DNA of 64,000 nt, taken from NCBI GenBank assembly GCA_049115495.1, contig JAGDZV010000001.1:558001-622000 (forward strand), in the 5' to 3' direction. Shown one piece after another: positions 42,350 through 51,560 of the stretch. The stretch is from JACPUW01 sp049115495. GTDB lineage: Bacteria > Bacteroidota > Bacteroidia > CAILMK01 > JACPUW01. The notes beneath the pieces were generated by a model. That model saw nothing but the letters and a program-made list of their open reading frames with translations, did not search any database and was not told the DNA's origin. The position numbers were made by a program, and so were the translations under genes. How positions within the stretch are numbered: the stretch's first letter is position 1; each line of letters begins with the position of its first letter.

Positions 42350-44895
42350 TTATTTTGCAGCTCGTTCCAACCTTCTTTTAAGGAGTTTCTTCTTCTTACT
42401 CTTTGGTTTTTACGATGAACTTTCAATAACGAATCTCTTCTTAAATCCTTATATCTCTTTTCCTGTTCTTTTGCTTTTTTAAGTTCTTCGGTTTGAGTTT
42501 TAATTCCTTCTCCTATTACTCCGCCAAGTGCACCAGTATTGTAAATTATTTCAGGATCATCAATTGGCCCTTTTACCAATAAATAAACAGTAATACCACC
42601 TTTGGGCTCAACGGCGTAAAGACTAAATGTTTTATCAGTAATGGCGTTTTCATCCATGAACACTTTTTTTAGATTAAGATCTACTTCGTAATCAACAATA
42701 TTTTCAAAGTCATGGGTTCCAGATATCACCATATCAAAAGTATTGCTATGTACATCTGTCTTTGGAATATGAATTATTTCATTTTGAATAAAAATGTGAC
42801 TCTCTAATGTGTCAAAAATGATATGATTAAAATTACCCACTTTTATAAAACCGGCCAGTTTCATCATGGGTAAAAACTCTACCAGCTCACCATCAATAAC
42901 CTTTGTGGGTGCATCAACGTACAAAGTGGGAACATCCAATTCAAGCGAATCATCCATTCTGAAAGAAACGCTACTGCGTGTTGAAACCCGCCCCAAAATA
43001 TGCTCATTTGTTAATGCATCTTGATCAAAATTATCAAACACAACAAAAAGTTCATTTATATCAATACTATCTAGAGTTATATCGGCATCAACGGTGTATC
43101 CTGTAAACAAATTGGCTTTGGCCATTCCTGTTATATCAACCTTACCACCCAAGGTTTTAAACCCAACACTATTTAGAAATAATTGCCTGTTGTAAAAACG
43201 AACGTTGCCTTTAACCCCATTTAGTTTAAAATCATCGTAACCTAAAAAGTCTATCTGAGTATTTAGGTTGGCAAACACCATCTCAGAAAAATTACTATTA
43301 TCAGATTCACCTTCCCCATTTATTTGAGTATTGGTTTCTGTTTCAGCCAAAAATTGTTCTACCAAAATAGTATCACAAATTAGGTCTCCATACAATAGCA
43401 GTTTTTTCTCGCTAAAAAATGTGAGTGGATTTTTGAAATAACCATCAAGCGCAATATCTGATGCTCCCATTTTCATTTTAAAGCCATCAACCATCAAATA
43501 GGGCTTCTGAAAGCTTAATTCTCCTTTTATTTGATCAATTGGTGAATTCAGATCCTTTATTTTCAGGGCGATATCATTAAGAGTGACGTCTCCTTCAACT
43601 TTAACTTCTGAAAGCCTCTCCACTTTCTCAAGATCGGCCAGCAAGCCTTCAAAGGTCAAATCAGCGTCAATCTCCCCGTGAACTTCTTCAACATCTTCGA
43701 GACTAAACATATTATTCAGCCATTCAAGATCAAGGTTGGCCTTTAAGTTAAACTTGAGAAAAGGATCATTAAAATTCTCCATGTAAAAATCACCAGTAAC
43801 CTTACCCGTATTATGCTTACCATTTAGCCCCTTTAAATGAATATAACTGGTGTTGTTATTATTCTTACTCCCATTAGAGTATCTTCCGTCAAGGTTTAAT
43901 TCTGTTAGCTTTAACCCTGAAGACTTTTGCTCAATACTACCTTCTCTAAAGCCAAATCCCACATTAAAATTAGCACTTTCTGTGGCCGTCCATTGGCCAA
44001 CAATCTCAGCTTTAAAATAGGCGGCTCCATTTATATCATAATCGTCGAGCGAGCCTGCCAACAAGCCAGGCGAGATTGAAATTAATTGCTCTAACCGGCT
44101 ATATTCACTTTTAATTTTAATATCGGTGTAAAGGTCAGGACTTGAATTATCAATTGTGCCATCAACCTTAAACTTCATACCTTCTACTACTAAATCACCA
44201 TCTTGTATGGTGTATTTATCTAGGTCTTTTATTGAAAAACCCAATTGAGACTTTAAAGATTTATTTTCAATCCATTGTAGTTCGCCATCGCGTAAATCAT
44301 TAATATCAAAGTCTGCCGAAATATCCATAAAGGTTTCGCTACTGAGGGTATGCAATGAAAATTGGCCTTGATGAATTTTAGCTTGAAGTTTAAACCCATC
44401 GAGTTGATTATAAAAAATATAGTTGGTGTTGTACACTTCAACTTTATCAAGTAATAGCTCAACTTGAGATGTATCGGCACTCAGAGAATCTGTGCTTTTC
44501 CAAAACTCAAAATTTGTAGAACCATCAGACCTATACACCATTTTTATATCAGCATCTCTTATAATTATATGCCTTACCCTAAAGTTGCCACTAAGTAGGT
44601 CTTTATAATCAAAAAGTAGATATACCCTTCCAATTTCGTAGGCATTTTCCGTTTTCGCAGTGTCAGTATCGCCAATTCTAACATTCACCAACTCAACCGA
44701 GCCCATTGGAAATGTATTAAAAAGCGTGGCTTCAAGACTTTGTACCTTAACCTCGGCATTTAAATAAGGGTCTAAGGTTGAAAGAACTATGTTACTGAGA
44801 TCACGCTGAAATACATGGAACAGAATAAGTCCTAATGTGCCCAAAGACATTAGGAATACAAAGAGATATGTGAATAATATCTTTACGATTTTCAT
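42346..44895 (-). CDS. AsmA-like outer-membrane biogenesis protein
   Basis: The 849-residue protein has one N-terminal helix (MKIVKILFTYLFVFLMSLGT) and a long periplasmic beta-strand region with the AsmA/DUF748 start FQRDLSNIVLSTLDPYLNAE, ...VNVRIGDT and the C-terminal AsmA_2-like YDLNLKKVFMDENAI/KGPIDDPEI segment, ending in a basic stretch. AsmA-type proteins are thought to bridge the envelope and move phospholipids. ATG 44895 is preferred to a TTG 15 bases upstream. It is translationally coupled to the kinase gene. Confidence 0.82.
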   Translation of the reverse strand: MKIVKILFTYLFVFLMSLGTLGLILFHVFQRDLSNIVLSTLDPYLNAEVKVQSLEATLFNTFPMGSVELVNVRIGDTDTAKTENAYEIGRVYLLFDYKDLLSGNFRVRHIIIRDADIKMVYRSDGSTNFEFWKSTDSLSADTSQVELLLDKVEVYNTNYIFYNQLDGFKLQAKIHQGQFSLHTLSSETFMDISADFDINDLRDGELQWIENKSLKSQLGFSIKDLDKYTIQDGDLVVEGMKFKVDGTIDNSSPDLYTDIKIKSEYSRLEQLISISPGLLAGSLDDYDINGAAYFKAEIVGQWTATESANFNVGFGFREGSIEQKSSGLKLTELNLDGRYSNGSKNNNNTSYIHLKGLNGKHNTGKVTGDFYMENFNDPFLKFNLKANLDLEWLNNMFSLEDVEEVHGEIDADLTFEGLLADLEKVERLSEVKVEGDVTLNDIALKIKDLNSPIDQIKGELSFQKPYLMVDGFKMKMGASDIALDGYFKNPLTFFSEKKLLLYGDLICDTILVEQFLAETETNTQINGEGESDNSNFSEMVFANLNTQIDFLGYDDFKLNGVKGNVRFYNRQLFLNSVGFKTLGGKVDITGMAKANLFTGYTVDADITLDSIDINELFVVFDNFDQDALTNEHILGRVSTRSSVSFRMDDSLELDVPTLYVDAPTKVIDGELVEFLPMMKLAGFIKVGNFNHIIFDTLESHIFIQNEIIHIPKTDVHSNTFDMVISGTHDFENIVDYEVDLNLKKVFMDENAITDKTFSLYAVEPKGGITVYLLVKGPIDDPEIIYNTGALGGVIGEGIKTQTEELKKAKEQEKRYKDLRRDSLLKVHRKNQRVRRRNSLKEGWNELQNK

Positions 44896-45010
44896 AGTAA
44901 TGCGATGCAATACACAACGAAAATAGAAGCGTTTAGATGCGCTATAGTTGCATTTTTTCAGGCTTTTGTTTATAAGTGAAAAAGGAACTTCATTTTTTAG
45001 TAAAAAAAGT

Positions 45011-45040
45011 TTTGCTATTTAAAAAGGCCAACTACTTTTG
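45011..45040 (+). promoter_or_regulatory. promoter of the tRNA-Val pair
   Basis: TTTG at 45011-45014 and TACTTTTG at 45033-45040 are separated by 18 bases, a near-perfect match to the Bacteroidota -33/-7 promoter. The first tRNA starts 59 bases after it. Confidence 0.75.
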
Positions 45041-45098
45041 CCCCCGCTAAAACGAGAAGCGTTTTTACAATATACTGAAAGCAATTTTTGCAAGAAAT

Positions 45099-45173
45099 GG
45101 GCGATTAGCTCAGTTGGTTCAGAGCACTTGGTTTACACCCAAGGGGTCATAAGTTCGAATCTTATATCGCCCA
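45099..45173 (+). tRNA. tRNA-Val (anticodon UAC)
   Basis: The 75-base cloverleaf folds with acceptor GGGCGAT/ATCGCCC, D stem GCTC/GAGC, anticodon stem CTTGG/CCAAG with loop TTTACAC (anticodon TAC), and T stem ATAAG/CTTAT with TTCGAAT. The discriminator base is A and CCA is not encoded. Confidence 0.97.
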
Positions 45174-45204
45174 CTACTCTTTCTTGTAAAACCGATAATA
45201 ATTC

Positions 45205-45279
45205 GGGCGATTAGCTCAGTTGGTTCAGAGCACTTGGTTTACACCCAAGGGGTCATAAGTTCGAATCTTATATCGCCCA
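45205..45279 (+). tRNA. tRNA-Val (anticodon UAC), second identical copy
   Basis: The sequence is identical over all 75 bases to the copy at 45099-45173 and lies 31 bases after it. The two are probably transcribed together from the promoter at 45011-45040. Identical tandem copies indicate recent duplication or gene conversion. Confidence 0.97.
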
Positions 45280-45285
45280 CAAGTC

Positions 45286-45318
45286 AAAGCCTCTTCATCT
45301 TTTAAAGGGGCTTTTTTT
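45286..45318 (+). terminator. terminator after the tRNA-Val pair
   Basis: AAAGCCTCTT and AAAGGGGCTTT form a hairpin with one G-T pair, followed by seven T. It starts 7 bases after the second tRNA. Confidence 0.8.
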
Positions 45319-45347
45319 ATGCACTTTGCACATAGCATAATGGATGA

Positions 45348-45686
45348 TTTTCAGTCACTTCACACGATCTAGCTGAGGCGAATGGAAATGTTTGCCCCGA
45401 GAGCTCCATTACAAAAGAAATAGAGATTTACCCATTAGGAATTAGTGAAAACTTTAAGGACTTAAGTCTAACATATGATAGAATTGGAAAAGTCATTCAA
45501 ATCAACTCAAAATACATTGATTTTAAAAGCTTCACAATTATTGACTTGAATGGAAAAGTGGCTTTAACTGGAAGTTTGGATAATGACAATTCTGTTGAAA
45601 CGGGCAATCTCAAGCCTTCGATTTATGTTGTTTCCATTGCTTCAAAATCAGGCTTGACCTTCCGAGCTAAAATTAATTTGAATTGA
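45348..45686 (+). pseudogene. remnant of a T9SS-secreted protein (C-terminal part)
   Basis: An open frame of 112 codons without a start, after TGA at 45345-45347, reads FSVTSHDLAEANGNVCPESS, a middle segment, then FKSFTIIDLNGKVALTGSLD, NLKPSIYVVSIASKSGLTFR and AKINLN before TGA. The second half has the rhythm of a type A T9SS C-terminal domain (V.I.D..G....G.L...L..G.Y.V......G....K..L). The 5' part of the gene is missing, so it is a fragment, left directly after the tRNA terminator, where integration or deletion could have cut it. Confidence 0.6.
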
Positions 45687-45730
45687 ATTTTGGCAGATTG
45701 ACTTAAGAAATGTACCTAGCTTATAACATT

Positions 45731-47230
45731 TTACTTAACCAAGAACCTTTTTATTTTTTGTTCTGAGAACAGATGAATTCCGAATAAAACAAATGCTAGT
45801 AATGTATTTATCGCAATCTTATAGCCGACTTCGCCTTCACTAACTCTATCAACCAAGGGATCAAGTACCACCAAAAGGAATTCAAATAATAGAATGAAAA
45901 AGATAAAGATTAAGCCTGTTGCAAAATTCTGGCTTACATTGAAACGACTAAGAATAACTAGAAGCAGACCCAGGAAAATTACAATTATTGTTACAGCGCT
46001 ATATTGAATCCGGTTTTTCCTTTTTTTATTTAGAACTTCTTGTTCAGCTTCTCTTTTTTTGTATTCCTTTAATCTCACTTGTTTCAAACTATCTTGGAGC
46101 ATTTTCTTTTCAAACTCCATTCTTTGCAATAACTTCTTACTCTCATTCAAACCCAAAAGGTCCAATAATTCTAAGTAAATGTTGTTTACTTGAATCGCTT
46201 CTTCAAACTGATTTAGCGCAATATGTGATTCATATTTGCACAAATAAGTGTCCTTTAACTTATGAATACTACCAATCTTCTTATGAAGCGCTATGGATTG
46301 ATTGGCAAATTTTATGCTCTTTTCAAAATTCTCTAGTTCAAAATGTGTTATCGCAAGTCTCAATAAGGTTTCACATTCAGCCCATTGATCTTTGATCTGT
46401 CTTTTAATCAAAAGACTTTGCTCAAATAAGCCTAAAGCTGTATCCAACTCATTCTTTGCCAAATGTACTCTGGCAAGGTTATTATAAGCATATGACTCCA
46501 TTCTTGAGTTTCCTATTCTCTGAAAAGAATCTAGCGCCCTACTTAAATAAGAGTGAGCCGAATCAAGATCTCCCAATTCCAAAAAGGTTAAACCTAGACC
46601 ATTAAAAGAATTTGCCACAAAAAGGTTTTTGTTATGTTTTCTCGCAATCGCCAAAGCTAATTTTGTATACTTCATATCTGATTCATAATCACCGCTACTA
46701 TAGCACACGTTTGCGATGCCCATGTAATCTGAAGCAATTTTGCTTATGCAATTGTTTTTTTCGTGGTGATAGAGACATATTTTGTATTGCTCTATCGCTT
46801 TTTTATATTGACCAATTTTTCGATATATGTCCCCTCTGCTCAGGTTTACATCGACCAAACCATTGACATGATCGATCTTTTGAAAAATGGCTTCCGCCTT
46901 TTCTAAGATAAAAATCGAGGATACATAATCACTCTTGTTAGTTAACAACTTAGCCTTAAGGATAAGCGACCTACCTTCATAGAGTTCTAGCTTTCGAGCT
47001 TTAGCTTGTCTAATCATATATCTTGCAATCTGGAGACCTGAATCAGGCTCATTATCTTCATATCGATCTACCACTGTTTGAAATAAAATATCGAATTCTG
47101 ACGTATCTGATATACCCGAAGTATCTATTCTGTGTTGAATTTCAATTTGCGAATGAACTTCGAAAGAGATCACTGATAACAATAAGACCAAAAAGCTTTT
47201 AATCCATAACATGAAAAGTTGAACTCTCAT
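45731..47230 (-). CDS. TPR protein with C-terminal membrane helices and no output domain
   Basis: From ATG 47230 the 499-residue product has a signal peptide (MRVQLFMLWIKSFLVLLLSV...VHSQ), seven or more TPR units over about 80-370 (such as YMGIANVCYSSGDYESDMKY and AYNNLARVHLAKNELDTALG), a coiled-coil linker (KKMLQDSLKQVRLKEYKKRE) and three membrane helices near the C-terminus ending KIKRFLVK. It resembles periplasmic TPR sensor parts of Bacteroidota one- and two-component regulators, but the kinase or DNA-binding domain is absent. Partner unknown. ATG 47230 precedes the signal directly; the frame is open further to 47287. Confidence 0.75.
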   Translation of the reverse strand: MRVQLFMLWIKSFLVLLLSVISFEVHSQIEIQHRIDTSGISDTSEFDILFQTVVDRYEDNEPDSGLQIARYMIRQAKARKLELYEGRSLILKAKLLTNKSDYVSSIFILEKAEAIFQKIDHVNGLVDVNLSRGDIYRKIGQYKKAIEQYKICLYHHEKNNCISKIASDYMGIANVCYSSGDYESDMKYTKLALAIARKHNKNLFVANSFNGLGLTFLELGDLDSAHSYLSRALDSFQRIGNSRMESYAYNNLARVHLAKNELDTALGLFEQSLLIKRQIKDQWAECETLLRLAITHFELENFEKSIKFANQSIALHKKIGSIHKLKDTYLCKYESHIALNQFEEAIQVNNIYLELLDLLGLNESKKLLQRMEFEKKMLQDSLKQVRLKEYKKREAEQEVLNKKRKNRIQYSAVTIIVIFLGLLLVILSRFNVSQNFATGLIFIFFILLFEFLLVVLDPLVDRVSEGEVGYKIAINTLLAFVLFGIHLFSEQKIKRFLVK

Positions 47231-47377
47231 TAATCTTGAAACCTTGAAACCTTTAAACAAGGTACGAGGATTGAAATGATTTAGCAAGTAAATTACCTAA
47301 ATTGAACCAATAACAAGATTTCACAATGAGAATTTGGCACACTTATTAATGATCATTTTAGGTTGTCAGTGTCCTTT

Positions 47378-47917
47378 TCATTTAAGGGACAACTCAAAAA
47401 ACCTAGCCGTTTTATCTGGATTTTCACAGTATGCATCGGTTTCTTTAAACCCAAGTTTTTTATAGAGATAAATTGCTGACTGTAACTTGGCCACGGTATC
47501 AAGTTTCATGGCATTGTAGCCGAGAGCCTTTGCAATTCCTATCAAATGTTTACAAAGTATTTCGCCAATACCGTTTTTTTGAAATTTAGGATAAACATAA
47601 AGTCTCTTCATTTCACAGATGCCATTTTCTAGTTTTCTCAAACCAACACCTCCTAAAAACTCATTTTCTGCTATAGCAAGCAAAAAGCAACCGCTTGGCG
47701 TTCCGTACATTTTTTCAAAAACATGAAACTCATATTCTGTTTTTTGATAGCTGAGATCCATTCCCAGCCACTCTAAGTAGGCCTTTGAATGCGCTTTGGC
47801 TTTTTCAAAATCTGAAGCCTTTTTGCAAACTCTAAATTCAATTTGTGAAACAAGCATTACTTGGCTCAAAACTAATTTAAACGCAGTTTGCATTCTAACA
47901 AGATTTACTAAAACCAT
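47378..47917 (-). CDS. GNAT family N-acetyltransferase
   Basis: The product (179 residues from 47917, or 159 from an internal ATG at 47857) has the acetyl-CoA-binding motif A RLYVYPKFQKNGIGEILCKH with the Q/R-x-x-G-x-G/A pattern, FLGGVGLRKLENGICEMKRL and the closing KLDTVAKLQSAIYLYKKLGF. The acetylated substrate cannot be told. The internal start fits the family better because the first 20 residues look non-conserved. It stands alone. Confidence 0.87.
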   Translation of the reverse strand: MVLVNLVRMQTAFKLVLSQVMLVSQIEFRVCKKASDFEKAKAHSKAYLEWLGMDLSYQKTEYEFHVFEKMYGTPSGCFLLAIAENEFLGGVGLRKLENGICEMKRLYVYPKFQKNGIGEILCKHLIGIAKALGYNAMKLDTVAKLQSAIYLYKKLGFKETDAYCENPDKTARFFELSLK

Positions 47918-47936
47918 TTAAAGGGTCAAAACAGGT

Positions 47937-47944
47937 TAGCTTTG
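47937..47944 (+). promoter_or_regulatory. putative -7 promoter element for the CvfB-like gene
   Basis: TAGCTTTG lies 19 bases before the TTG start at 47964. No -33 TTG is seen. Confidence 0.4.
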
Positions 47945-47963
47945 CCAAAAATTACATTTTACT

Positions 47964-48797
47964 TTGATCGAAATCGGAAAACATAGCGAACTAGGAATTG
48001 CCAGAGAAACTTCTGTGGGACTCTTTTTGGTAGATGAAGAAGGCGAAGACGTTTTGCTACCTAATAAATATTGCCCTGAAGATTATGAAATTGGCGACAC
48101 CCTTAAAGTGTTTGTTTACCTTGACCATGAAGAGCGCAAAATTGCCACCAACCTTGAGCCGAAGATTCTAATGAATGAGTTTGCGCTGTTACAAGTGGCT
48201 GACGTATCAGAAATTGGCGCTTTTTTAGATTGGGGCTTAGAAAAACACTTATTGGTTCCTTTTAGCGAGCAACGACAAAAAATGGCATTAGGTAGGTGGT
48301 ATGTAGTTAGGCTTTGCTTTGATGAAAAAACCGAAAGACTTTACGCCAGCAACAAGCTCAATAGATTTTTAGATAATGATCACTTAACCATTAAACAAAA
48401 TGAAAAAGTTGATTTATTGGTATACAGAGAAACTGAACTTGGCTATGGCGTTATAATTAACAACATTCACAAGGGATTGGCCTACAGTAATGAAGTGTTA
48501 GAACCTTTAGATATTGGAAGCAAACATGTTGGTTACATTAAAAAAATTCGGCCCGAAAACAAAATTGATATCTCGCTAAAGCCTGTAGGCTTCGAAAACT
48601 ATAATGATGCCAACTGCCACACCATTTTAAAAATCTTAGAAAATAACAACGGAGAGCTAGGCCTTAATGATAAAAGCAGTCCTGAAGAAATTTTTGCTTT
48701 GCTAAAAATTAGCAAAAAAGCATTTAAAAAAGCCATTGGCGTTCTTTACAAACAAAGAGTCATAGAATTTACAACCAAAGGCATTAAGCGCGTTTAG
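47964..48797 (+). CDS. CvfB-like S1-domain RNA-binding protein
   Basis: The 277-residue protein has tandem S1-like beta-barrels and a C-terminal winged helix: an opening ARETSVGLFLVDEEGEDVLL, PNKYCPEDYEIGDTLKVFVY, SEIGAFLDWGLEKHLLVPFS, the third S1-like YGVIINNIHKGLAYSNEVLE and a final KKAFKKAIGVLYKQRVIEFT. This is the CvfB/YitL architecture, a conserved RNA-binding protein tied to virulence gene control in staphylococci. It starts at TTG; no ATG is available upstream. Confidence 0.87.
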   Translation: MIEIGKHSELGIARETSVGLFLVDEEGEDVLLPNKYCPEDYEIGDTLKVFVYLDHEERKIATNLEPKILMNEFALLQVADVSEIGAFLDWGLEKHLLVPFSEQRQKMALGRWYVVRLCFDEKTERLYASNKLNRFLDNDHLTIKQNEKVDLLVYRETELGYGVIINNIHKGLAYSNEVLEPLDIGSKHVGYIKKIRPENKIDISLKPVGFENYNDANCHTILKILENNNGELGLNDKSSPEEIFALLKISKKAFKKAIGVLYKQRVIEFTTKGIKRV

Positions 48798-48852
48798 TCT
48801 AATTCTTATTACCTAAATATCTTGGTTACACTATTTCTTAAAGTTTGAATCC

Positions 48853-48860
48853 TAGTTTTG
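48853..48860 (+). promoter_or_regulatory. putative -7 promoter element for the alkaline phosphatase
   Basis: TAGTTTTG ends 7 bases before the ATG at 48868, implying a very short or absent leader. Confidence 0.5.
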
Positions 48861-48867
48861 CTTTGTT

Positions 48868-50016
48868 ATGAAGATGAGAAAAATTGCCGTCCTAGCCCTA
48901 ATTGCTTTTGTTTTTACTGCATGTGACAATAAACAAAAACCAAAAAATAAAGGGGTCCAAAACAATCTTACAGTAGAAGAATTAAAACGTGAGCGACTAC
49001 CAAATATAATCTTGGTAATTGGAGATGGAACCGGACTTTCTCAAATCTCAAGCCTTTGGTACCAAGATGAAGAATACGATCCAAACTACGGTCGTTTTGA
49101 ATATGTTGGTCTTTGTAAAACAAACTCATCGAGCCATAAAATAACTGATTCAGGAGCCGGAGCTACTGCCTTTGCCATTGGAGAGAAATCTTACAACGGT
49201 TCTATTGGCGTTGGTTCAGACTCTCTTACTCGCAAAAACATAGTGGAAATCCTTTCAGAAAAAGGCTACAATACAGGAGTAATATCAACATTAAGCATTA
49301 CCCATGCTACACCTGCAAGTTTTTATGCTCATATCAAAAACAGAAGGCTTGCCTTTGAAATTGCTGATGCACTTTCAACTTCAGAAATTGACTTTTTTGC
49401 AGGCGGTGGCACTAAATACTTCGCTAATAGAAATGATGATAGAAACTTAATTGATGAAATGACTAAAGCGGGTTTTGCAATTGACACAAACTCGATTGAC
49501 ACAAAACTTGAAGCCGAGAAAATTGGATATTTACTTGCTGCCGATGGCATGCCTAGAATTTTAGATGGCAGAGGTGATTTTTTAAATAAAGCGACTACAA
49601 AAGCAATTGAATTTTTAAGTCGTGATGACGAGCCATTTTTTCTAATGGTAGAAGGAAGTCAAGTAGATTGGGGTGGCCATGCCAACGACATGGAGTACAT
49701 TGTAACCGAACTTGTTGATCTTGACCAAACAATTGGTACCATTTTAGATTTTTGCGAAGAAGATGAAGAAACACTTGTAGTGGCCCTAGCCGATCATGAA
49801 ACAGGTGGATTTGCACTGAGCCCAAAGGTGGTAAATGGTTTTGGCGGCACTAAAAGTGACGATTACAATGCAATAGTTCAAGGATTTACCACAGGTGGCC
49901 ATACCGCAGCTCATATCCCTGTATTCTCCGCTGGATATGGTGCCAGAAATTTTACAGGTATTTATGAGAATAACCTAGTGTTTGATAAGATTCTAAGGGT
50001 TGTGGATAATGAATAA
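48868..50016 (+). CDS. alkaline phosphatase (PhoA superfamily), lipoprotein
   Basis: The 382-residue enzyme has a lipoprotein signal (MKMRKIAVLALIAFVFTAC, Cys19) and the PhoA-type active site: metal-binding NIILVIGDGTGLS, nucleophile region ITDSGAGATAFAIG (Ser in TDS), THATPASFYAH, EGSQVDWGGHANDM, LADHETGGFAL and the last His motif TTGGHTAAHIPVFS. It removes phosphate from organic esters at the cell surface or periplasm. No Pho box was recognised. It is 70 bases from the CvfB-like gene and stands alone. Confidence 0.93.
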   Translation: MKMRKIAVLALIAFVFTACDNKQKPKNKGVQNNLTVEELKRERLPNIILVIGDGTGLSQISSLWYQDEEYDPNYGRFEYVGLCKTNSSSHKITDSGAGATAFAIGEKSYNGSIGVGSDSLTRKNIVEILSEKGYNTGVISTLSITHATPASFYAHIKNRRLAFEIADALSTSEIDFFAGGGTKYFANRNDDRNLIDEMTKAGFAIDTNSIDTKLEAEKIGYLLAADGMPRILDGRGDFLNKATTKAIEFLSRDDEPFFLMVEGSQVDWGGHANDMEYIVTELVDLDQTIGTILDFCEEDEETLVVALADHETGGFALSPKVVNGFGGTKSDDYNAIVQGFTTGGHTAAHIPVFSAGYGARNFTGIYENNLVFDKILRVVDNE

Positions 50017-50022
50017 ACTATG

Positions 50023-50056
50023 TAGATTTTGGATGTAATTGTACATCCAAAATCTA
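50023..50056. terminator. bidirectional hairpin between convergent genes
   Basis: TAGATTTTGGATGTA (50023-50037) and its exact complement (50042-50056) form a perfect 15-bp stem with loop ATTG. It lies between the alkaline phosphatase stop and the stop of the convergent lipoprotein gene. There is no T run, but the position suggests a two-way terminator. Confidence 0.65.
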
Positions 50057-50067
50057 AAACCCATCAC

Positions 50068-50583
50068 TTAGAATTTCTGAGTATAAACTCTCTCTAAGTG
50101 TATATCAATACAGAAATAAGCCACATAAAAGGCAGTTTCAAACTCCTTATTTTCATCGCTTACATCCTTGGCAAGCATAGATAATTCTCCAATATATGCC
50201 AACGGTTCACCTTTATCCCAATCTTCCTTTTCCGTTAGCTTTTTAAAGAAAGCATGCATTTTAAACACACCTGAGGCCTCATCTTGCATTTGATCAGAGC
50301 CTTCAAGACATTGCATTAATTCTTTTATCTCAAAGTCTTTATCACTTAAAAAGCCAGCCGCCAGTAAGATTTGCTTAACTGTATCTCTACTGACCTGAAA
50401 ACCTTCTTGATCACCTTTTTTCATATAAGCTCCGGTTCTTTGTACCGTGGCCATATAGCTTTTAATTGAAGAACCTGCTTCATTTAATTTAGACTCAAAA
50501 CAATCTGTGGTATTTTGCTTTGGAGTCTTATTACAAGCCGTAAAAAAAAACAATCCTAAAACGATTGCGAAAAGAGTTCTCAT
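50068..50583 (-). CDS. hypothetical lipoprotein
   Basis: The 171-residue lipoprotein has signal MRTLFAIVLGLFFFTAC (Cys17) and a mostly helical body: SIKSYMATVQRTGAYMKKGD, KQILLAAGFLSDKDFEIKEL, EPLAYIGELSMLAKDVSDEN and FETAFYVAYFCIDIHLERVY. No family is recognised. It starts 13 bases after the tryptophan dioxygenase stop and is probably co-transcribed with it, though no functional link is evident. Confidence 0.65.
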   Translation of the reverse strand: MRTLFAIVLGLFFFTACNKTPKQNTTDCFESKLNEAGSSIKSYMATVQRTGAYMKKGDQEGFQVSRDTVKQILLAAGFLSDKDFEIKELMQCLEGSDQMQDEASGVFKMHAFFKKLTEKEDWDKGEPLAYIGELSMLAKDVSDENKEFETAFYVAYFCIDIHLERVYTQKF

Positions 50584-50596
50584 TTAAATATTGCTT

Positions 50597-51505
50597 TTAG
50601 TCTTTACCCCAGTTTTCAATTTCTTGTTGTGTGTAAATTCCTGGAAAAAACTTACGCTGCTGATACATTGGATGTAAGTATTTTTTCCAATCTGAGCCAC
50701 CAGTTGCCGCCTTCTCCTCTCCTTTTGCATCAAGGTAATGCTTGGCAGTATTCAAGTGTGTTTTTGGCCATTCAATATTGTAGAATTTGTCAAAATATTT
50801 GAGTTTTTTCAAAAGCTCATCTGTAGGTGCTTTGATTCTTGCTACTTTTTCTTCCAAGGTATTGCCGGCCATTTCTTTGGCCAATTCAATAAAGCTATCA
50901 AGATATTTATCTTCAAACTGACTTAATGTCAAGGTCTTTTTACCCGTTTTACGATTCAAGCCAGCATCTTTCCAGTACACATGTTCGAAGTAATCTTCTA
51001 CTGTTGGATTTTCTGGCAACCTTTGCTTACCCATGGCATTTACTAAGTTTTCTAACTTAGTACATCTTATTTCAATAAACCTGAATTGCGCACTTTGAAA
51101 ACCGCTTGCAGGGGCCAAAGAAACTCTAAACGTATTATAATCTTCATAGCTCATTCCATCTTTCATTACGGCAAAAGATGTAATGAGCATAGTTGTATAG
51201 CGATTTGCTCGTGTAATTCGCTCAATTATTTCTTCTTCGCTAGGATTATTGTCGCCAGTTATCTGTTTGATTTCATGCATTATGAGCTTTAACACAAGCT
51301 CAGTAACCTGATGGTAAATGATAAATATTTCTTCATCTGCAAAAGGGGTTCTCGGCTTTTGAAGCGATAACAACGTATCAACTTCAATATAATCCCAATA
51401 ATTAATCAGTTTTGAATGCAATAATCCTTGTAAATAAGTATTGGGATCTTCGCCCATACCTTCATATTTTTCAACTATAGCTTGTACAATTTCGTCTCTA
51501 TTCAT
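50597..51505 (-). CDS. kynA: tryptophan 2,3-dioxygenase
   Basis: The heme enzyme opens the indole ring of tryptophan to N-formylkynurenine, the first step of the kynurenine pathway. The 302-residue protein has YWDYIEVDTLLSLQKPRTPF, DEEIFIIYHQVTELVLKLIM, LAPASGFQSAQFRFIEIRCT and TGGSDWKKYLHPMYQQRKFF, all typical of the TDO family. ATG 51505 is used; a GTG two codons upstream is the alternative. No other kynurenine genes are near. Confidence 0.95.
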   Translation of the reverse strand: MNRDEIVQAIVEKYEGMGEDPNTYLQGLLHSKLINYWDYIEVDTLLSLQKPRTPFADEEIFIIYHQVTELVLKLIMHEIKQITGDNNPSEEEIIERITRANRYTTMLITSFAVMKDGMSYEDYNTFRVSLAPASGFQSAQFRFIEIRCTKLENLVNAMGKQRLPENPTVEDYFEHVYWKDAGLNRKTGKKTLTLSQFEDKYLDSFIELAKEMAGNTLEEKVARIKAPTDELLKKLKYFDKFYNIEWPKTHLNTAKHYLDAKGEEKAATGGSDWKKYLHPMYQQRKFFPGIYTQQEIENWGKD

Positions 51506-51560
51506 TTTCACAAAATATTTTGCAATTTACGGTGCGTCAACAAAGTTTTTGCCCGTTTAT

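Noticed and set aside
45348..45686. Intact small secreted protein
   Set aside because: The frame has no start codon or signal peptide and only the C-terminal, T9SS-like part is present.
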